Source: Streptomyces sp. Ncost-T10-10d (GTDB lineage Bacteria > Actinomycetota > Actinomycetes > Streptomycetales > Streptomycetaceae). Taken from it: a stretch of DNA of 64,000 bases. The notes beneath the pieces are model-generated. The model was not told the DNA's origin. It ran no database searches and worked only from the letters and a program-made list of their open reading frames with translations. Shown here piece by piece: positions 24,964 through 35,207 of this stretch (position 1 is its first letter; each line of letters starts with the position of its first letter). A program made the translations under genes and the position numbers. Location of the stretch: positions 1 through 64,000 of the forward strand of contig NZ_FMDF01000089.1 in assembly GCF_900091955.1 (NCBI RefSeq). The letters run 5' to 3'.

Positions 24964-27705
24964 CTACGCGTCGCCGCCGGCCGCGCCCGGGTCGGCCGCG
25001 GTCACATCCAGCAGCTCGTACCGGTCGATCGCCGTCTTCAGCAGCGAACGGTCGATCCGGCCCTCCTTCGCGAGCTCGGTGAGCACCGCGAGGACGATCG
25101 ACTGCGCGTCGATGTGGAAGAACCGGCGGGCCGCACCACGGGTGTCGGCGAAGCCGAAGCCGTCCGCACCCAGCGACTGGTACGCACCGGGCACCCAGCG
25201 CGCGATCTGGTCCGGTACGGAACGCATCCAGTCCGAGACCGCCACGAACGGGCCCTCGGAGCCGGAGAGCTTCCGCGTGACGTACGGGACGCGCTGCTCC
25301 TCCTCGGGGTGCAGCAGGTTGTACCGCTCCACGTCCACGGCCTCGCGGCGCAGCTCGTTCCAGGAGGTCGCCGACCAGACGTCCGCCCTGACGTTCCACT
25401 CGTCGGCGAGGATCCGCTGCGCCTCCACCGCCCACGGGACCGCCACACCGGACGCCATGATCTGGGCCGGGATCTCGCCCCGATCGGCGCTCTTGTAGCG
25501 GTACACGCCCTTGAGGATGCCTTCGACATCCACGTTCTCGGGCTCGGCCGGGTGCTGGATCGGCTCGTTGTAGACGGTGAGGTAGTAGAAGACGTCCTCG
25601 TTCTCTTCGGGGGTCCCGCCGTACATCCGGCGCAGACCGTCCTTGACGATGTGCGCGATCTCGTAACTGAAGGCCGGGTCGTACGCGACACAGCCGGGGT
25701 TGGTCGAGGCGAGCAGCTGCGAGTGGCCGTCCGCGTGCTGGAGACCCTCACCGGTCAGAGTCGTACGACCGGCGGTCGCACCCAGCACGAAGCCGCGCGC
25801 GAGCTGGTCGGCCATCTGCCAGAACTGGTCGCCGGTGCGCTGGAAACCGAACATCGAGTAGAAGACGTACACCGGGATCAGCGGCTCGCCGTGCGTGGCG
25901 TACGCCGAGCCGGCGGCGATCAGCGAGGCCGTGCAGCCGGCCTCGGAGATGCCGTCGTGCAGCATCTGACCGGTCGGCGACTCCTTGTACGCGAGCAGCA
26001 GATCGCGGTCCACCGCCTCGTACTGCTGACCCAGCGGGTTGTAGATCTTCGCGCTCGGGAAGAACGCGTCCATGCCGAAGGTGCGGTACTCGTCGGGCGC
26101 GATCAGCACGAAGCGCTTGCCGATCTCCTTGTCCCGCATGAGGTCCTTCAGGATGCGGACGAACGCCATGGTCGTGGCGATCGACTGCTGGCCCGAACCC
26201 TTCTTCGCGGTCGCGTACGTCTTGTCTTCGGGGAGAGCCAGCGGCTTCGCACGCACCACACGGGTCGGGACATAGCCGCCCAGACCCTTGCGGCGGTCGT
26301 GCATGTACTGGATCTCTTCCGAGTTGCGGCCCGGGTGGTAGTACGGCGGGTAGCCCTCGTCCAACTGCTTGTCCGTGATCGGGATGTGCAGCCGGTCGCG
26401 GAACCGCTTGAGGTCCTCGACCGTGAGCTTCTTCATCTGGTGGGTCGCGTTGCGGCCCTCGAAGTTCGGCCCCAGCGTCCAGCCCTTGACCGTCTGCGCC
26501 AGGATCACCGTCGGCTGGCCCTTGTGGGCCTTGGCCGCCGCATAGGCCGCGTAGACCTTCCTGTGGTCGTGACCGCCACGGCCCAGGTGCAGGATCTGGT
26601 CGTCGGTCATGTCCTTGACCATGTCGCGCAGCCGCGGGTCGTCCCCGAAGAAGTGCTGACGGATGTACGCGCCGGACTCGGTGGCGTACGTCTGGAACTG
26701 ACCGTCCGGCGTGGTGTTCAGCTTGTTGACCAGGATGCCCGTGCGGTCCTGCGCGAGCAGCGGGTCCCAGGAACGGTCCCAGACCAGCTTGATGACATTC
26801 CATCCGGCGCCGCGGAACTGCGACTCCAGCTCCTGGATGATCTTGCCGTTGCCGCGCACCGGACCGTCGAGGCGCTGCAGGTTGCAGTTGACCACGAAGG
26901 TCAGGTTGTCCAGGCCCTCACGGGCGGCGATGGAGAGCTGGCCGAGCGACTCGGGCTCGTCCATCTCGCCGTCGCCCAGATACGCCCACACGTGCGACTG
27001 GGAGGTGTCGGCGATGCCGCGCGCCTGCATGTAGCGGTTCATCCGGGCCTGGTAGATCGCGCCGAGCGGGCCGAGGCCCATCGAGACGGTCGGGAACTCC
27101 CAGAAGTCCGGCATCAGTCGCGGGTGCGGGTAGCTGGACAGGCCGTTCGGCGCCTTCGACTTCTCCTGGCGGAAGGCGTCGAGCTGCGCCTCGCTCAGCC
27201 GGTCGAGCAGGAAGGCGCGGGCGTAGATGCCCGGGGACGCGTGCCCCTGGAAGAAGATCTGGTCGCCGCCCAGACCGTCGTCCTTGCCCCGGAAGAAGTG
27301 GTTGAAGCCCACGTCGTACAGCGAGGCCGAGGAGGCGAAGGTGGCGATGTGGCCGCCGACGCCGATCCCCGGACGCTGGGCGCGCGACACCATCACGGCC
27401 GCGTTCCAGCGGGTCGCGTTGAGGACCTTGCGCTCGATCTCCTCGTCGCCGGGGAAGAACGGCTCGTCCTTCGTGGCGATCGTGTTCACGTAGTCCGTGC
27501 TGCGCATCTCCGGCACGGCGACGCGCTTCTCGCGCGCACGCTCGATGAGCCGGAGCATCAGATAACGGGCCCGCTCACGGCCTCGCTCGTCGACCGCGGC
27601 GTCGAGCGAGTCGAGCCATTCCTGGGTCTCTTCGGGATCGAAGTCCGGGACCTGGCTCGGCAGGCCGCCAATGATGATCGGGTTGCGATCGGATCCGGAA
27701 GCCAC
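24964..27705 (-). CDS. aceE: Pyruvate dehydrogenase E1, homodimeric type
   Basis: This 913-residue thiamine-diphosphate enzyme decarboxylates pyruvate and acetylates the lipoyl E2 of the pyruvate dehydrogenase complex. The ThDP motif starts at [10 protein letters not shown] (near residue 245) and ends at NCN about 30 residues later. [20 protein letters not shown] and the C-terminal [12 protein letters not shown] are family-typical. GTG at 27705 has GAAGGA upstream. No E2 or E3 gene is adjacent, which is normal in Actinobacteria. It is divergent from DUF3052, as in mycobacteria, and feeds acetyl-CoA to the fab operon encoded 20 kb away. Confidence 0.97.
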   Translation of the reverse strand: MASGSDRNPIIIGGLPSQVPDFDPEETQEWLDSLDAAVDERGRERARYLMLRLIERAREKRVAVPEMRSTDYVNTIATKDEPFFPGDEEIERKVLNATRWNAAVMVSRAQRPGIGVGGHIATFASSASLYDVGFNHFFRGKDDGLGGDQIFFQGHASPGIYARAFLLDRLSEAQLDAFRQEKSKAPNGLSSYPHPRLMPDFWEFPTVSMGLGPLGAIYQARMNRYMQARGIADTSQSHVWAYLGDGEMDEPESLGQLSIAAREGLDNLTFVVNCNLQRLDGPVRGNGKIIQELESQFRGAGWNVIKLVWDRSWDPLLAQDRTGILVNKLNTTPDGQFQTYATESGAYIRQHFFGDDPRLRDMVKDMTDDQILHLGRGGHDHRKVYAAYAAAKAHKGQPTVILAQTVKGWTLGPNFEGRNATHQMKKLTVEDLKRFRDRLHIPITDKQLDEGYPPYYHPGRNSEEIQYMHDRRKGLGGYVPTRVVRAKPLALPEDKTYATAKKGSGQQSIATTMAFVRILKDLMRDKEIGKRFVLIAPDEYRTFGMDAFFPSAKIYNPLGQQYEAVDRDLLLAYKESPTGQMLHDGISEAGCTASLIAAGSAYATHGEPLIPVYVFYSMFGFQRTGDQFWQMADQLARGFVLGATAGRTTLTGEGLQHADGHSQLLASTNPGCVAYDPAFSYEIAHIVKDGLRRMYGGTPEENEDVFYYLTVYNEPIQHPAEPENVDVEGILKGVYRYKSADRGEIPAQIMASGVAVPWAVEAQRILADEWNVRADVWSATSWNELRREAVDVERYNLLHPEEEQRVPYVTRKLSGSEGPFVAVSDWMRSVPDQIARWVPGAYQSLGADGFGFADTRGAARRFFHIDAQSIVLAVLTELAKEGRIDRSLLKTAIDRYELLDVTAADPGAAGGDA

Positions 27706-28175
27706 GCTGTTCCTTCGCTATTAGGTGCTGCTCTACGGGGCCTGGTTACGGGAGAACATGCCCCCGGGATGTATGCATGTACGCCATCACCATCGTGTAC
27801 CGCAGGGGCGCAAACGTCATCTCTACCGAGGGGTAACCGCCGTGTTGCGAGACATCGCGTCCGTGGCGCGGGGATGGGCTGGTCCAAACCGCAACCATAC
27901 GCCCAACCCGTCCAAGCGTTCCCAAAGGATGTTCGACTCCGAATGGCGGACCGAAACGGCATAAGCTGTGGAAGGACGTAAAGGGTGTGACGGTAGCGCT
28001 CGGCCCCCGCAGGGGACCTGCCGACAGTGCGGCGACGTGGCAGGGAACGTCACCGTTTAGGCGGTCTCGCACGCTGGGTACTTGCGCGATCCGCCGCTCC
28101 CGTGTGGACTACGGCCAACGCCCCGCGCACGCGCGTGGCTGAAGCATTTTCCGAAACATGATCAGGAGGCAACCC
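27706..28175. promoter_or_regulatory. Divergent upstream region of aceE and DUF3052
   Basis: A 470-bp gene-free region must hold both promoters. A short near-palindrome, GTATGCATGTAC, lies at about 27771-27782, and a small AT-rich patch (ACGGCATAAGCT) at about 27953-27964 could be a -10 for the rightward gene. I could not identify convincing -35 boxes or a known operator. Confidence 0.35.
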
Positions 28176-28613
28176 GTGAGCGCGACCGCGGACCACGCGG
28201 AGGAGCGGACCAACCCGGCAGCACGCCTGGGGTTCGAGCCCGGACAGGTGGTCCAGGAGATCGGCTACGACGACGACGTCGAGCAGGAGCTCCGTGAGGG
28301 CATTGAGGCCACTATCGGCCAGGATCTCGTCGATGAGGACTACGACGACGTCGCAGACGTCGTCCTGCTGTGGTTCCGCGACGAGGACGGCGACCTTACG
28401 GACGCGCTGGTGGATGCCATTGGTCTGATCGAGGACGGCGGCGCGGTCTGGCTGATGACGCCGAAGACCGGCCGTGATGGATACGTCGAACCGAGCGACA
28501 TCAACGAGGCTGCACAGACCGCCGGTCTCTCCCAGACCAAGAGCATCAATGCAGGCAAGGACTGGACGGGAAGCCGTCTGGTCACACCGAAGGCGGCCAA
28601 AGCCAAGCGCTGA
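28176..28613 (+). CDS. DUF3052 family protein
   Basis: A 145-residue acidic cytoplasmic protein, conserved across Actinobacteria and encoded divergently from aceE (the mycobacterial counterpart is Rv2239c by my recollection). It has an acidic N-terminal half (LGFEPGQVVQEIGYDDDVEQ), a central VLLWFRDEDGDLTDALVDA and a basic C-terminal end (TPKAAKAKR). GTG at 28176 has AGGAGG seven bases upstream. No catalytic motif is visible. Constant linkage to aceE and a peroxiredoxin suggests a role near pyruvate or redox metabolism, but nothing in the sequence proves it. Confidence 0.88.
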   Translation: MSATADHAEERTNPAARLGFEPGQVVQEIGYDDDVEQELREGIEATIGQDLVDEDYDDVADVVLLWFRDEDGDLTDALVDAIGLIEDGGAVWLMTPKTGRDGYVEPSDINEAAQTAGLSQTKSINAGKDWTGSRLVTPKAAKAKR

Positions 28614-28638
28614 ACCGCATTCGCCACGCACTCGCCCT

Positions 28639-28674
28639 GAAGGCCTCCGACGGCATGAGCCGCCGGAGGCCTTC
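28639..28674 (+). terminator. Terminator after DUF3052
   Basis: GAAGGCCTCCG (28639-28649) pairs with CGGAGGCCTTC (28664-28674), with an inner GGC/GCC stem; the hairpin is followed by TTCG. Confidence 0.8.
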
Positions 28675-28820
28675 TTCGTACGGCTCCATGCGCCCTCTTG
28701 CGTACGGCTGGGGCGCAGGGTGCCCCCGCGCGGGCGCTGCGTGGCCTGCTGCGGGCTCTGCGTAGGGTGGGAGCCACCCGGACAGCCCAGCCCGGTGGAC
28801 GTAGCGAAGGGACGCGTTTC

Positions 28821-29279
28821 ATGGCGATCGAGGTCGGTACCCAGGCCCCGGATTTCGAGCTGAAGGACAACCACGGCCGGACCGTGAAGCTCTCCGACTT
28901 CCGCGGCGAGAAGAATGTCGTGCTGCTGTTCTACCCGTTCGCCTTCACCGGCGTCTGCACGGGTGAGCTCTGCGCGCTCCGCGACGAGCTGCCGAAGTTC
29001 GAGAACGACGACACGCAGCTGCTCGCCGTCTCCAACGACTCCATCCACACCCTGCGCGTCTTCGCCGAGCAGGAAGGTCTCGAGTACCCGCTGGTCTCGG
29101 ACTTCTGGCCGCACGGCGAGACCTCGCGGGCCTACGGCGTCTTCGACGAGGAGAAGGGCTGCGCGGTGCGCGGCACCTTCATCATCGACAAGGAGGGCGT
29201 GGTGCGCTGGACCGTCGTCAACGGTCTGCCCGACGCGCGGGACCTCAACGACTACATCAAGGCGCTCGACACGCTCTGA
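28821..29279 (+). CDS. Peroxiredoxin, AhpE/Bcp type
   Basis: A 152-residue thiol peroxidase that reduces hydrogen or organic peroxides. The active-site motif is [16 protein letters not shown]: the peroxidatic Cys near residue 45 and a second Cys five residues on, the position of the resolving Cys in E. coli Bcp (mycobacterial AhpE is usually described as one-Cys). The ATG at 28821 is preceded by GAAGGG. Gene order DUF3052-ahpE matches mycobacteria. A strong hairpin follows at 29305. Confidence 0.92.
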   Translation: MAIEVGTQAPDFELKDNHGRTVKLSDFRGEKNVVLLFYPFAFTGVCTGELCALRDELPKFENDDTQLLAVSNDSIHTLRVFAEQEGLEYPLVSDFWPHGETSRAYGVFDEEKGCAVRGTFIIDKEGVVRWTVVNGLPDARDLNDYIKALDTL

Positions 29280-29304
29280 TCCGGGACCGGAGGATCCGCG
29301 GGCG

Positions 29305-29333
29305 TCCCGGCCAAAAGCCTGCTTTGGCCGGGA
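29305..29333 (+). terminator. Terminator after the peroxiredoxin gene
   Basis: TCCCGGCCAAA (29305-29315) pairs perfectly with TTTGGCCGGGA (29323-29333) around a seven-base loop, 25 bases after the stop. Confidence 0.8.
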
Positions 29334-29426
29334 ACCGGTCACTAGGATCCACTCGTTGATCGGATGCCAACGCAACGTGGAGGCGCCGGCAGCCGCCGGC
29401 CCCCAAGGAAACCAATGGGAGGACTC

Positions 29427-30002
29427 GTGGGAGTCAGCCTCAGCAAGGGCGGCAACGTCTCGCTGACCAAGGCCGCGCCCAACCTGACGGCGGTCATCGT
29501 CGGTCTGGGCTGGGATGCTCGTACCACCACCGGTGGTGACTTCGACCTCGACGCCAGCGCCCTGCTGACGAACGCCGAGGGCAAGGTCGGCAGCGACGGC
29601 AACTTCGTCTTCTTCAACAACCTCAAGAGCCCCGACGGCTCCGTCGAGCACACCGGTGACAACCTCACCGGTGAGGGCGAGGGCGACGACGAGGTCATCA
29701 AGGTGAACCTGGCCGGAGTTCCGGCCGATGTCGACAAGATCGTCTTCCCGGTCTCGATCTACGAGGCCGAGACCCGCCAGCAGAGCTTCGGCCAGGTGCG
29801 CAACGCGTACATCCGCGTGGTCAACCAGGCCGACAACAGCGAGCTGGCGCGTTACGACCTGAGCGAGGACGCCTCGACGGAGACCGCCATGGTCTTCGGC
29901 GAGCTGTACCGCAACGGGGCGGAGTGGAAGTTCCGCGCCATCGGTCAGGGTTACGCCTCGGGGCTGCGCGGTATCGCGCAGGACTTCGGCGTCAACGTCT
30001 GA
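29427..30002 (+). CDS. terD: TerD family calcium-binding stress protein (copy 1)
   Basis: A 191-residue TerD protein. It begins with the standard [14 protein letters not shown] and has both calcium-site motifs, [10 protein letters not shown] (near residue 33) and [13 protein letters not shown] (near residue 72), then the conserved [19 protein letters not shown] and [11 protein letters not shown] at 29427 has GGGAGGACTC upstream. TerD proteins bind Ca2+ and are involved in tellurite resistance, other stresses and, in Streptomyces, differentiation. The neighbour at 30200 is a tandem paralogue (about 75% identical by eye). Confidence 0.95.
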   Translation: MGVSLSKGGNVSLTKAAPNLTAVIVGLGWDARTTTGGDFDLDASALLTNAEGKVGSDGNFVFFNNLKSPDGSVEHTGDNLTGEGEGDDEVIKVNLAGVPADVDKIVFPVSIYEAETRQQSFGQVRNAYIRVVNQADNSELARYDLSEDASTETAMVFGELYRNGAEWKFRAIGQGYASGLRGIAQDFGVNV

Positions 30003-30199
30003 CCGGACGCGACCGGGCCGAGCCGCCGAGGCGCGGCCCGGTCCGCGTCAGCATGTACCCCGTCCGGCGCCGCACCCCGTGCGGCGCCGGATGCGCTGAA
30101 CAGCCGGTTCGGCAGCTCAAGCTCCGGCTGCTGAACGGCTGGACGGCTGAACGGTTCGACAGCTCAACAGACGGTTCATCGACTCGGGGAGGACACACC

Positions 30200-30775
30200 A
30201 TGGGCGTCACGCTCGCCAAGGGAGGCAATGTCTCCCTCTCCAAGGCCGCACCCAACCTCACCCAGGTGCTGGTCGGGCTCGGCTGGGACGCACGATCCAC
30301 CACGGGCGCCGACTTCGACCTCGACGCCAGCGCGCTGCTGTGCCAGTCGGGCCGGGTGCTCGGCGACGAATGGTTCGTGTTCTACAACAACCTCACGAGC
30401 CCCGACGGCTCCGTGGAGCACACCGGTGACAACCTCACGGGTGAGGGCGAGGGCGACGACGAGTCGGTCATCGTGAATCTCACTCAGGTGCCTGCGCACT
30501 GCGACAAGATCATTTTTCCGGTCTCGATCCATGAGGCGGACAATCGAGGGCAGACCTTCGGGCAGGTCGGCAATGCGTTCATCCGTGTGGTGAACCAGGC
30601 GGACGGTCAGGAACTCGCGCGTTACGACCTCAGCGAGGACGCCTCGACGGAAACCGCGATGATCTTCGGTGAGCTCTACCGGTACAACGGCGAGTGGAAG
30701 TTCCGTGCAGTGGGACAGGGGTACGCGTCGGGGCTGCGCGGCATCGCTCTAGACTTCGGGGTCAACGTTTCGTAA
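30200..30775 (+). CDS. terD: TerD family calcium-binding stress protein (copy 2)
   Basis: A 191-residue tandem paralogue of the preceding gene with the same motifs: [37 protein letters not shown] and [19 protein letters not shown]. Differences include an extra Cys pair (LLCQSG, AHCDK) and a YNGEW insertion. ATG at 30200 has GGGGAGG upstream, so it has its own ribosome binding site; the 197-bp gap after copy 1 may carry another promoter. It is followed 72 bp later by the DUF475 transporter gene. Confidence 0.95.
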   Translation: MGVTLAKGGNVSLSKAAPNLTQVLVGLGWDARSTTGADFDLDASALLCQSGRVLGDEWFVFYNNLTSPDGSVEHTGDNLTGEGEGDDESVIVNLTQVPAHCDKIIFPVSIHEADNRGQTFGQVGNAFIRVVNQADGQELARYDLSEDASTETAMIFGELYRYNGEWKFRAVGQGYASGLRGIALDFGVNVS

Positions 30776-30847
30776 AGCCGCGCACGGCGCGGGGGAGCCC
30801 CGTACACACCCGGGGGAGACCCGTTACATAACACGATGGGGTAGCCA

Positions 30848-31990
30848 GTGCTTCTGAAAACCTTCGGCTGGTCGTTCGCGGTTACCGCGCTCGGCCTGGT
30901 CGCAGCGGTGATCTACGGGGGGTGGGAAGCCTTCGGAGTGGTTGCGATTCTTTCCGTCCTGGAGATCTCGCTGTCCTTCGACAATGCGGTGGTCAACGCC
31001 GGAATCCTGAAGAAGATGAATGCCTTCTGGCAGAAGATCTTCCTCACGGTCGGTGTGCTCATCGCGGTCTTCGGTATGCGGCTGGTGTTCCCCGTCGTGA
31101 TCGTGGCCATCACCGCCAAGCTGGGTCCGATCGAAGCGATCGATCTTTCGTTCAACCAGCCCGAGCGCTACCAGGAACTGGTCACGGACGCCCACCCGGC
31201 GATTGCCGCCTTCGGTGGCATGTTCCTGCTGATGATCTTCCTCGACTTCATTTTCGAGGAGCGTGACATCCAGTGGCTGCGCTGGATCGAGCGGCCGCTC
31301 GCCAAGCTCGGCAAGGTCGACATGCTGTCGGTCTGCATCGCGCTGATCGTGCTGCTGATCACGTCCATGACCTTCGCGACGCACGCGCACCAGCACGGCG
31401 GCGGCCACGCGGACAAGGCGGAGACCGTCCTGCTCGCCGGAGTCGCGGGTCTGATCACGTACCTGATCGTCGGCGGTCTCTCCGGCTTCTTCGAGAACAA
31501 GCTGGAGGAAGAGGAGGAACGGGAGCACGAGGTCGAGGAGGAGGCCAGGAAGACGGGTAAGAAGGTCTCCGCGGTCGTACTCGCCGGCAAGGCCGCGTTC
31601 TTCATGTTCCTCTACCTGGAAGTGCTCGACGCGTCCTTCTCGTTCGACGGTGTCATCGGCGCCTTCGCCATCACCAACAACATCGTGCTGATGGCCCTCG
31701 GCCTGGGTATCGGCGCCATGTACGTCCGGTCGCTCACGGTCTACCTGGTCCGTCAGGGCACCCTCGACGACTACGTCTACCTGGAGCACGGCGCCCACTA
31801 CGCCATCGGCGCGCTGGCCGTCCTCCTCCTCGTCACCATCCAGTACCAGATCAACGAGCTCATCACCGGTGGCATCGGCGTCGTGCTGATCGGCTGGTCC
31901 TTCTGGTCCTCCGTCCGGCGCAACAAGGCGCTGGAGGCCGCAGGCGGGGACGACGCAGGTTCCAAGGCAGAAGTCCCGTCCGGGGTGTGA
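30848..31990 (+). CDS. DUF475 membrane protein, TerC-like metal exporter
   Basis: A 380-residue polytopic protein with about eight membrane segments. It has the two TerC-superfamily signature helices with acidic and Asn residues: ILEISLSFDNAVVNAG (near residue 40) and LEVLDASFSFDGVIGAFA (near residue 250). A very acidic cytoplasmic loop with a Glu run (KLEEEEEREHE) and a His cluster (THAHQHGGGH) lies between; both could bind metal. TerC proteins are linked to Mn2+ export and metallation of secreted enzymes; DUF475 members accompany TerD genes. The start is GTG 30848 with only a weak ribosome binding site. Confidence 0.88.
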   Translation: MLLKTFGWSFAVTALGLVAAVIYGGWEAFGVVAILSVLEISLSFDNAVVNAGILKKMNAFWQKIFLTVGVLIAVFGMRLVFPVVIVAITAKLGPIEAIDLSFNQPERYQELVTDAHPAIAAFGGMFLLMIFLDFIFEERDIQWLRWIERPLAKLGKVDMLSVCIALIVLLITSMTFATHAHQHGGGHADKAETVLLAGVAGLITYLIVGGLSGFFENKLEEEEEREHEVEEEARKTGKKVSAVVLAGKAAFFMFLYLEVLDASFSFDGVIGAFAITNNIVLMALGLGIGAMYVRSLTVYLVRQGTLDDYVYLEHGAHYAIGALAVLLLVTIQYQINELITGGIGVVLIGWSFWSSVRRNKALEAAGGDDAGSKAEVPSGV

Positions 31991-32131
31991 CCCGGTAGGG
32001 ATTGAGGAACGCTCTCAGCGGGGCGGTCCGTACGGCGACGGTTCTCCGGGAACACCCGGGCCCGGCCCGGCGGCCGCCCCGCAGTGATGTGTGCGGGGCC
32101 GGTGCACTACCGATACGTGTGGGGGTTGGGG

Positions 32132-32866
32132 ATGGCGTTCTGGGACAGCCTGTGGCCGAGGCGGGAGGCGCAGTTCGAGTCGGGCAACGCGTCGACCAGC
32201 TCCATCGTGCTCTCCAGGCGGCACGCCACGGTCTCGTTGACCAAGCAGGGTGCGCTGACCGGCAATCTGCGGGTCAACCTCTCCTGGCGGATGCGTACGT
32301 CCGACATCGAGGGCAGGTCGCGGCAGAGCGGCCGGCTGCTGCGCCCCATGAAGCTCTTCCAGCCCGATGTGGTCCAGGCGCACACCCAGGGCATGGTCAA
32401 TGTCGACCTGGACCTGGGCTGCATGTACGAGCTGAAGGACGGCACCAAGGGCGTGGTCCAGCCCCTGGGCAATCTCATCGGCGACCTGAACGGGCCGCCG
32501 TACATCCGGCTCAGCGGGGACGACCGCTTCGGGGCACCGTCGGGCGAGACCGTCTACGTCAATCTCGACCAGCGCGAGAAGATCAAGCGGCTGCTGTTCT
32601 TCGTCTACATCTACGACCAGACGCCTGCCTTCGACCGTACGCACGCCATGGTGACGCTCTACCCGGGCAACGGCCCGCGGATCGAGATCGAACTCGACGA
32701 GCGAGCACCGCAGGCCCGCTCCTGCGCAGTGTTCACGGTGGAGAACATCAAGGACGAGCTGATCGTGCGGCGCGAGGTGAAGTTCGTGTACGGATTCCAG
32801 TCGGAGCTGGACCGGCTGTACGGCTGGGGCATGCAGTGGGGGCGGGGCTACAAGTCCCGGACCTGA
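32132..32866 (+). CDS. TerA-type protein of the TerD superfamily
   Basis: A 244-residue protein of the Ter family. After an N-terminal part with a SGNASTSSIVLSRRHATVSL segment, the TerA-like core follows: VDLDLGCMYELKDGTKGVVQ, GPPYIRLSGDDR, and the C-terminal FGWG-like YGWGMQWGRGYK. The start at ATG 32132 begins MAFWDSLWPRRE; GGGG lies immediately upstream. It is the last gene of the rightward ter cluster. Partners are expected to be TerD proteins; the cellular role is inferred from gene linkage. Confidence 0.85.
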   Translation: MAFWDSLWPRREAQFESGNASTSSIVLSRRHATVSLTKQGALTGNLRVNLSWRMRTSDIEGRSRQSGRLLRPMKLFQPDVVQAHTQGMVNVDLDLGCMYELKDGTKGVVQPLGNLIGDLNGPPYIRLSGDDRFGAPSGETVYVNLDQREKIKRLLFFVYIYDQTPAFDRTHAMVTLYPGNGPRIEIELDERAPQARSCAVFTVENIKDELIVRREVKFVYGFQSELDRLYGWGMQWGRGYKSRT

Positions 32867-32950
32867 GCCGACACCGGACGGCCCGCACGCGGTTCAGGGG
32901 CACCTCAGGGCCGTTCCGGGGCCGCGTTCCACGGCCGTCTCCTGGCCGTC

Positions 32951-33823
32951 TCAGGTCCGTACGAACTGCGGCCCCTGCGGGGGCAGCACGAAATTCGGGT
33001 CAGGGGCCGGCGCCGCAGCCGCGGCAGGCTGCGGGTAGCCGTAGGCGGGCGGGGCGACGGAAGGCTGCGGATACCCGTACGCGGGCTGCGGAGCCGGCTG
33101 GGCCACCGCGGGCTGCGGGTAGCCGTAGGCGGGCTGCTGGTGCTGGACGGTGACCTGCGAGTCCGGGCCGGGGGCCGGCGTGGGCGGGAACGCGGGCACG
33201 GGCGGCGGAAAAGCGGGCGCTGATACGGGTGAGGGAACCGTCACCGGTGAGGGGGCCGGGTCGGGCTCCGCCGCGGCCTCCGCCTCGTCGACCGAGATAC
33301 CGAAGGCGGTCGCCAGACCGACCAGGCCGGTCGGATAGCCCTGTCCCACGGCCCGGAATTTCCAGCCATCGCCGCGCCGGTAGAGCTCGCCGCAGATGAT
33401 CGCCGTCTCCTCGCCGGTCTCCGGCCGCACATCGAAGACGGCGAGCGGGTCCCCGCCCACCGATGCCGCGTCGTACAGCAGGATGCGCAGATCGCGCACC
33501 TGAGCGAATGCGGCTCCGTCGGAGGATGCGGCGATCACCACCTGATCGACCGAGGAGTCGAGCGCGCCCAGGTCGGCCTCGATGCTGTCCGTGAGTCCCT
33601 CGGGGACACTGCGCTTCGGCAGCCGTCGCACCAGGCCGGAGGGGTGGCGGGGCTGGTTGTAGAAGACGAAGTCCTCGTCCGAGCGCACGCGGCCACCGGT
33701 TCCGAGCAGCAGTGCCGAGGCGTCCACATCCGGAACCCCGGCCCCCGGGGTCCAGCACAGCACGGCCCGTACGGCCATGGTGTCCAGAGGGACGTTCGAG
33801 CCTTTCACCATCGCGTGCGTCAT
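32951..33823 (-). CDS. TerD-like protein with Pro/Tyr-rich low-complexity tail
   Basis: A 290-residue protein. The first 185 residues form a TerD domain ([59 protein letters not shown]). The first calcium motif is kept as PDVDASALL, but the second (GDNLTGEG) is absent. Residues about 195-290 are Pro/Ala/Tyr-rich with repeated AYGYPQP units, an extended, possibly phase-separating tail. ATG at 33823 (MTHAMVKGS) has AGGA upstream and matches relatives; upstream in-frame codons are not conserved-looking. It is convergent with the TerA gene and divergent from the HpcH gene. Confidence 0.88.
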   Translation of the reverse strand: MTHAMVKGSNVPLDTMAVRAVLCWTPGAGVPDVDASALLLGTGGRVRSDEDFVFYNQPRHPSGLVRRLPKRSVPEGLTDSIEADLGALDSSVDQVVIAASSDGAAFAQVRDLRILLYDAASVGGDPLAVFDVRPETGEETAIICGELYRRGDGWKFRAVGQGYPTGLVGLATAFGISVDEAEAAAEPDPAPSPVTVPSPVSAPAFPPPVPAFPPTPAPGPDSQVTVQHQQPAYGYPQPAVAQPAPQPAYGYPQPSVAPPAYGYPQPAAAAAPAPDPNFVLPPQGPQFVRT

Positions 33824-33972
33824 GCCCGTCATCCTGCCTGCTGGCTGCCTGTGCGGACAACGCGGGGGGCGCACCGGATGTCTCGGCGGTGCATCGGAAC
33901 GACGTCGTCCGCAGTACGTGGACCCGTCGGGAAATGGACGAGTTACCCGGAATTCATGCACGTAGGGAACTG

Positions 33973-34002
33973 TTGACACCCGTCCGTACGTACTATTACC
34001 GG
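33973..34002 (+). promoter_or_regulatory. Probable promoter of the HpcH-PRTase-HAD operon
   Basis: A consensus -35 TTGACA at 33973-33978 is followed by AT-rich TACTATTACC; the best -10 is TATTAC (15-bp spacer) or TACCGG (18 bp). The HpcH ATG is about 40 bases further on, with GGGGAA as ribosome binding site. The -10 is imperfect, so the exact boxes are uncertain. Confidence 0.5.
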
Positions 34003-34043
34003 CCATACGTTGTCCGGTCTGTCAGGCAGTTCGGGGGAATCAC

Positions 34044-35207
34044 ATGCGTCATTTCGGGCATATAGCGCCCGCTGCGAGAGAGGGTCTGTTCTTCCAGGAG
34101 CCGTGCGAATTCGGTGCGGACTCGCCGGCCGGCATGCTTTCGGCCGCCCTGGGAGCGACCCTGTACAGCCCTGCCACCAGGCCGCGACTTGCTGACGATG
34201 TCATCAAGCAGGCCGGGCGCGGTGTCGTCTCGATGGTGCTGTGCCTGGAGGACTCGATCGATGACTCCGAGGTGGTCGGCGCCGAGGAGAACCTGGTCAG
34301 GCAGTTCGCGGACCTCGATGCGCGCGGCTCCGAGGTGCCCCTGCTCTTCATCCGGGTCCGGGAACCGGGCCAGATGGTGGACCTGGTGAGTCGGCTCGGC
34401 CCCAGCGTCCGATTGTTGTCTGGTTTTGTACTTCCGAAGTTCACCGAAGAGCGTGGCGTGCCCTTCATGGAAGCACTCGCCAACGCTGAAAAGACGTGTG
34501 GGCAGCGCCTGTTCGCGATGCCCGTTCTCGAATCGCCCGAGCTGCTGCATCTGGAAACCCGCAGGGAAGCACTCCGGGGCATCAGTCGCACCGTCAACAA
34601 ATACCGCGAGCGGATACTCGCACTGCGGCTCGGCGTGACCGACTTCTGCTCGGCCTACGGGCTCCGCAGAGCGCCCGACATGACTGCGTACGACGTACAG
34701 ATCGTCAGCGCCGTCATAGCCGACGTGGTCAACGTGCTGGGCCGGGCGGACGGCACGGGCTTCACGATCACCGGCCCGGTGTGGGAATACTTCCGGCTCC
34801 AGGAGCGCATGTTCAAACCGCAGCTGCGCCGCAGCCCCTTCCTGGAGGGCCGAGCCGAGGAACTGCGCACGGCACTGATCGAGCACGACCTGGACGGTCT
34901 GCTGCGCGAGATCGAGCTCGACCGGGCCAACGGCCTGCTCGGCAAGACCTGCATTCACCCGTCGCACGTCGCGCCCGTGCATGCACTGTCCGTGGTCAGT
35001 CACGAGGAGTTCAGCGACGCACAGGACATCCTGCGGCCGGAACGCGGCGGCGGCGGCGTCATGCGCTCCGCGTACACGAACAAGATGAATGAAGTGAAGC
35101 CGCACCGTGCCTGGGCCGAGCGGACCCTGCAGAGGGCCGAGGTCTTCGGCGTGGCGAGGGAAGACGTCGGCTTCGTGGAACTGCTGGCCGCGGGCCTCGC
35201 GGAATGA
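34044..35207 (+). CDS. HpcH/HpaI aldolase/citrate lyase-like protein of the Ter locus
   Basis: A 387-residue TIM-barrel lyase relative. It shows the metal/substrate loop SMVLCLEDSIDDSEV (near residue 65), LFAMPVLESPELLH, LRLGVTDFCSAYGL and a C-terminal GKTCIHPSHV, the citrate-lyase beta-subunit-like end. Members of this subgroup are encoded with TerD, PRTase-PELOTA and HAD proteins, and are predicted to act in making a nucleoside-like metabolite. ATG at 34044. Its last codons and stop lie in a tandem repeat (35191-35262) that separates it from the PRTase gene. Confidence 0.88.
   Translation: MRHFGHIAPAAREGLFFQEPCEFGADSPAGMLSAALGATLYSPATRPRLADDVIKQAGRGVVSMVLCLEDSIDDSEVVGAEENLVRQFADLDARGSEVPLLFIRVREPGQMVDLVSRLGPSVRLLSGFVLPKFTEERGVPFMEALANAEKTCGQRLFAMPVLESPELLHLETRREALRGISRTVNKYRERILALRLGVTDFCSAYGLRRAPDMTAYDVQIVSAVIADVVNVLGRADGTGFTITGPVWEYFRLQERMFKPQLRRSPFLEGRAEELRTALIEHDLDGLLREIELDRANGLLGKTCIHPSHVAPVHALSVVSHEEFSDAQDILRPERGGGGVMRSAYTNKMNEVKPHRAWAERTLQRAEVFGVAREDVGFVELLAAGLAE

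Noticed and set aside
25114..27981. A 955-codon open frame opposite aceE
   Set aside because: It is the antisense shadow of aceE: Arg/Val/Leu/Gly-biased, without motifs or ribosome binding site. High G+C keeps such frames open.
29427..30775. Tandem terD genes as a recent duplication or IS-mediated repeat
   Set aside because: The two genes differ throughout and have separate ribosome binding sites; no IS ends are present. They are old paralogues.
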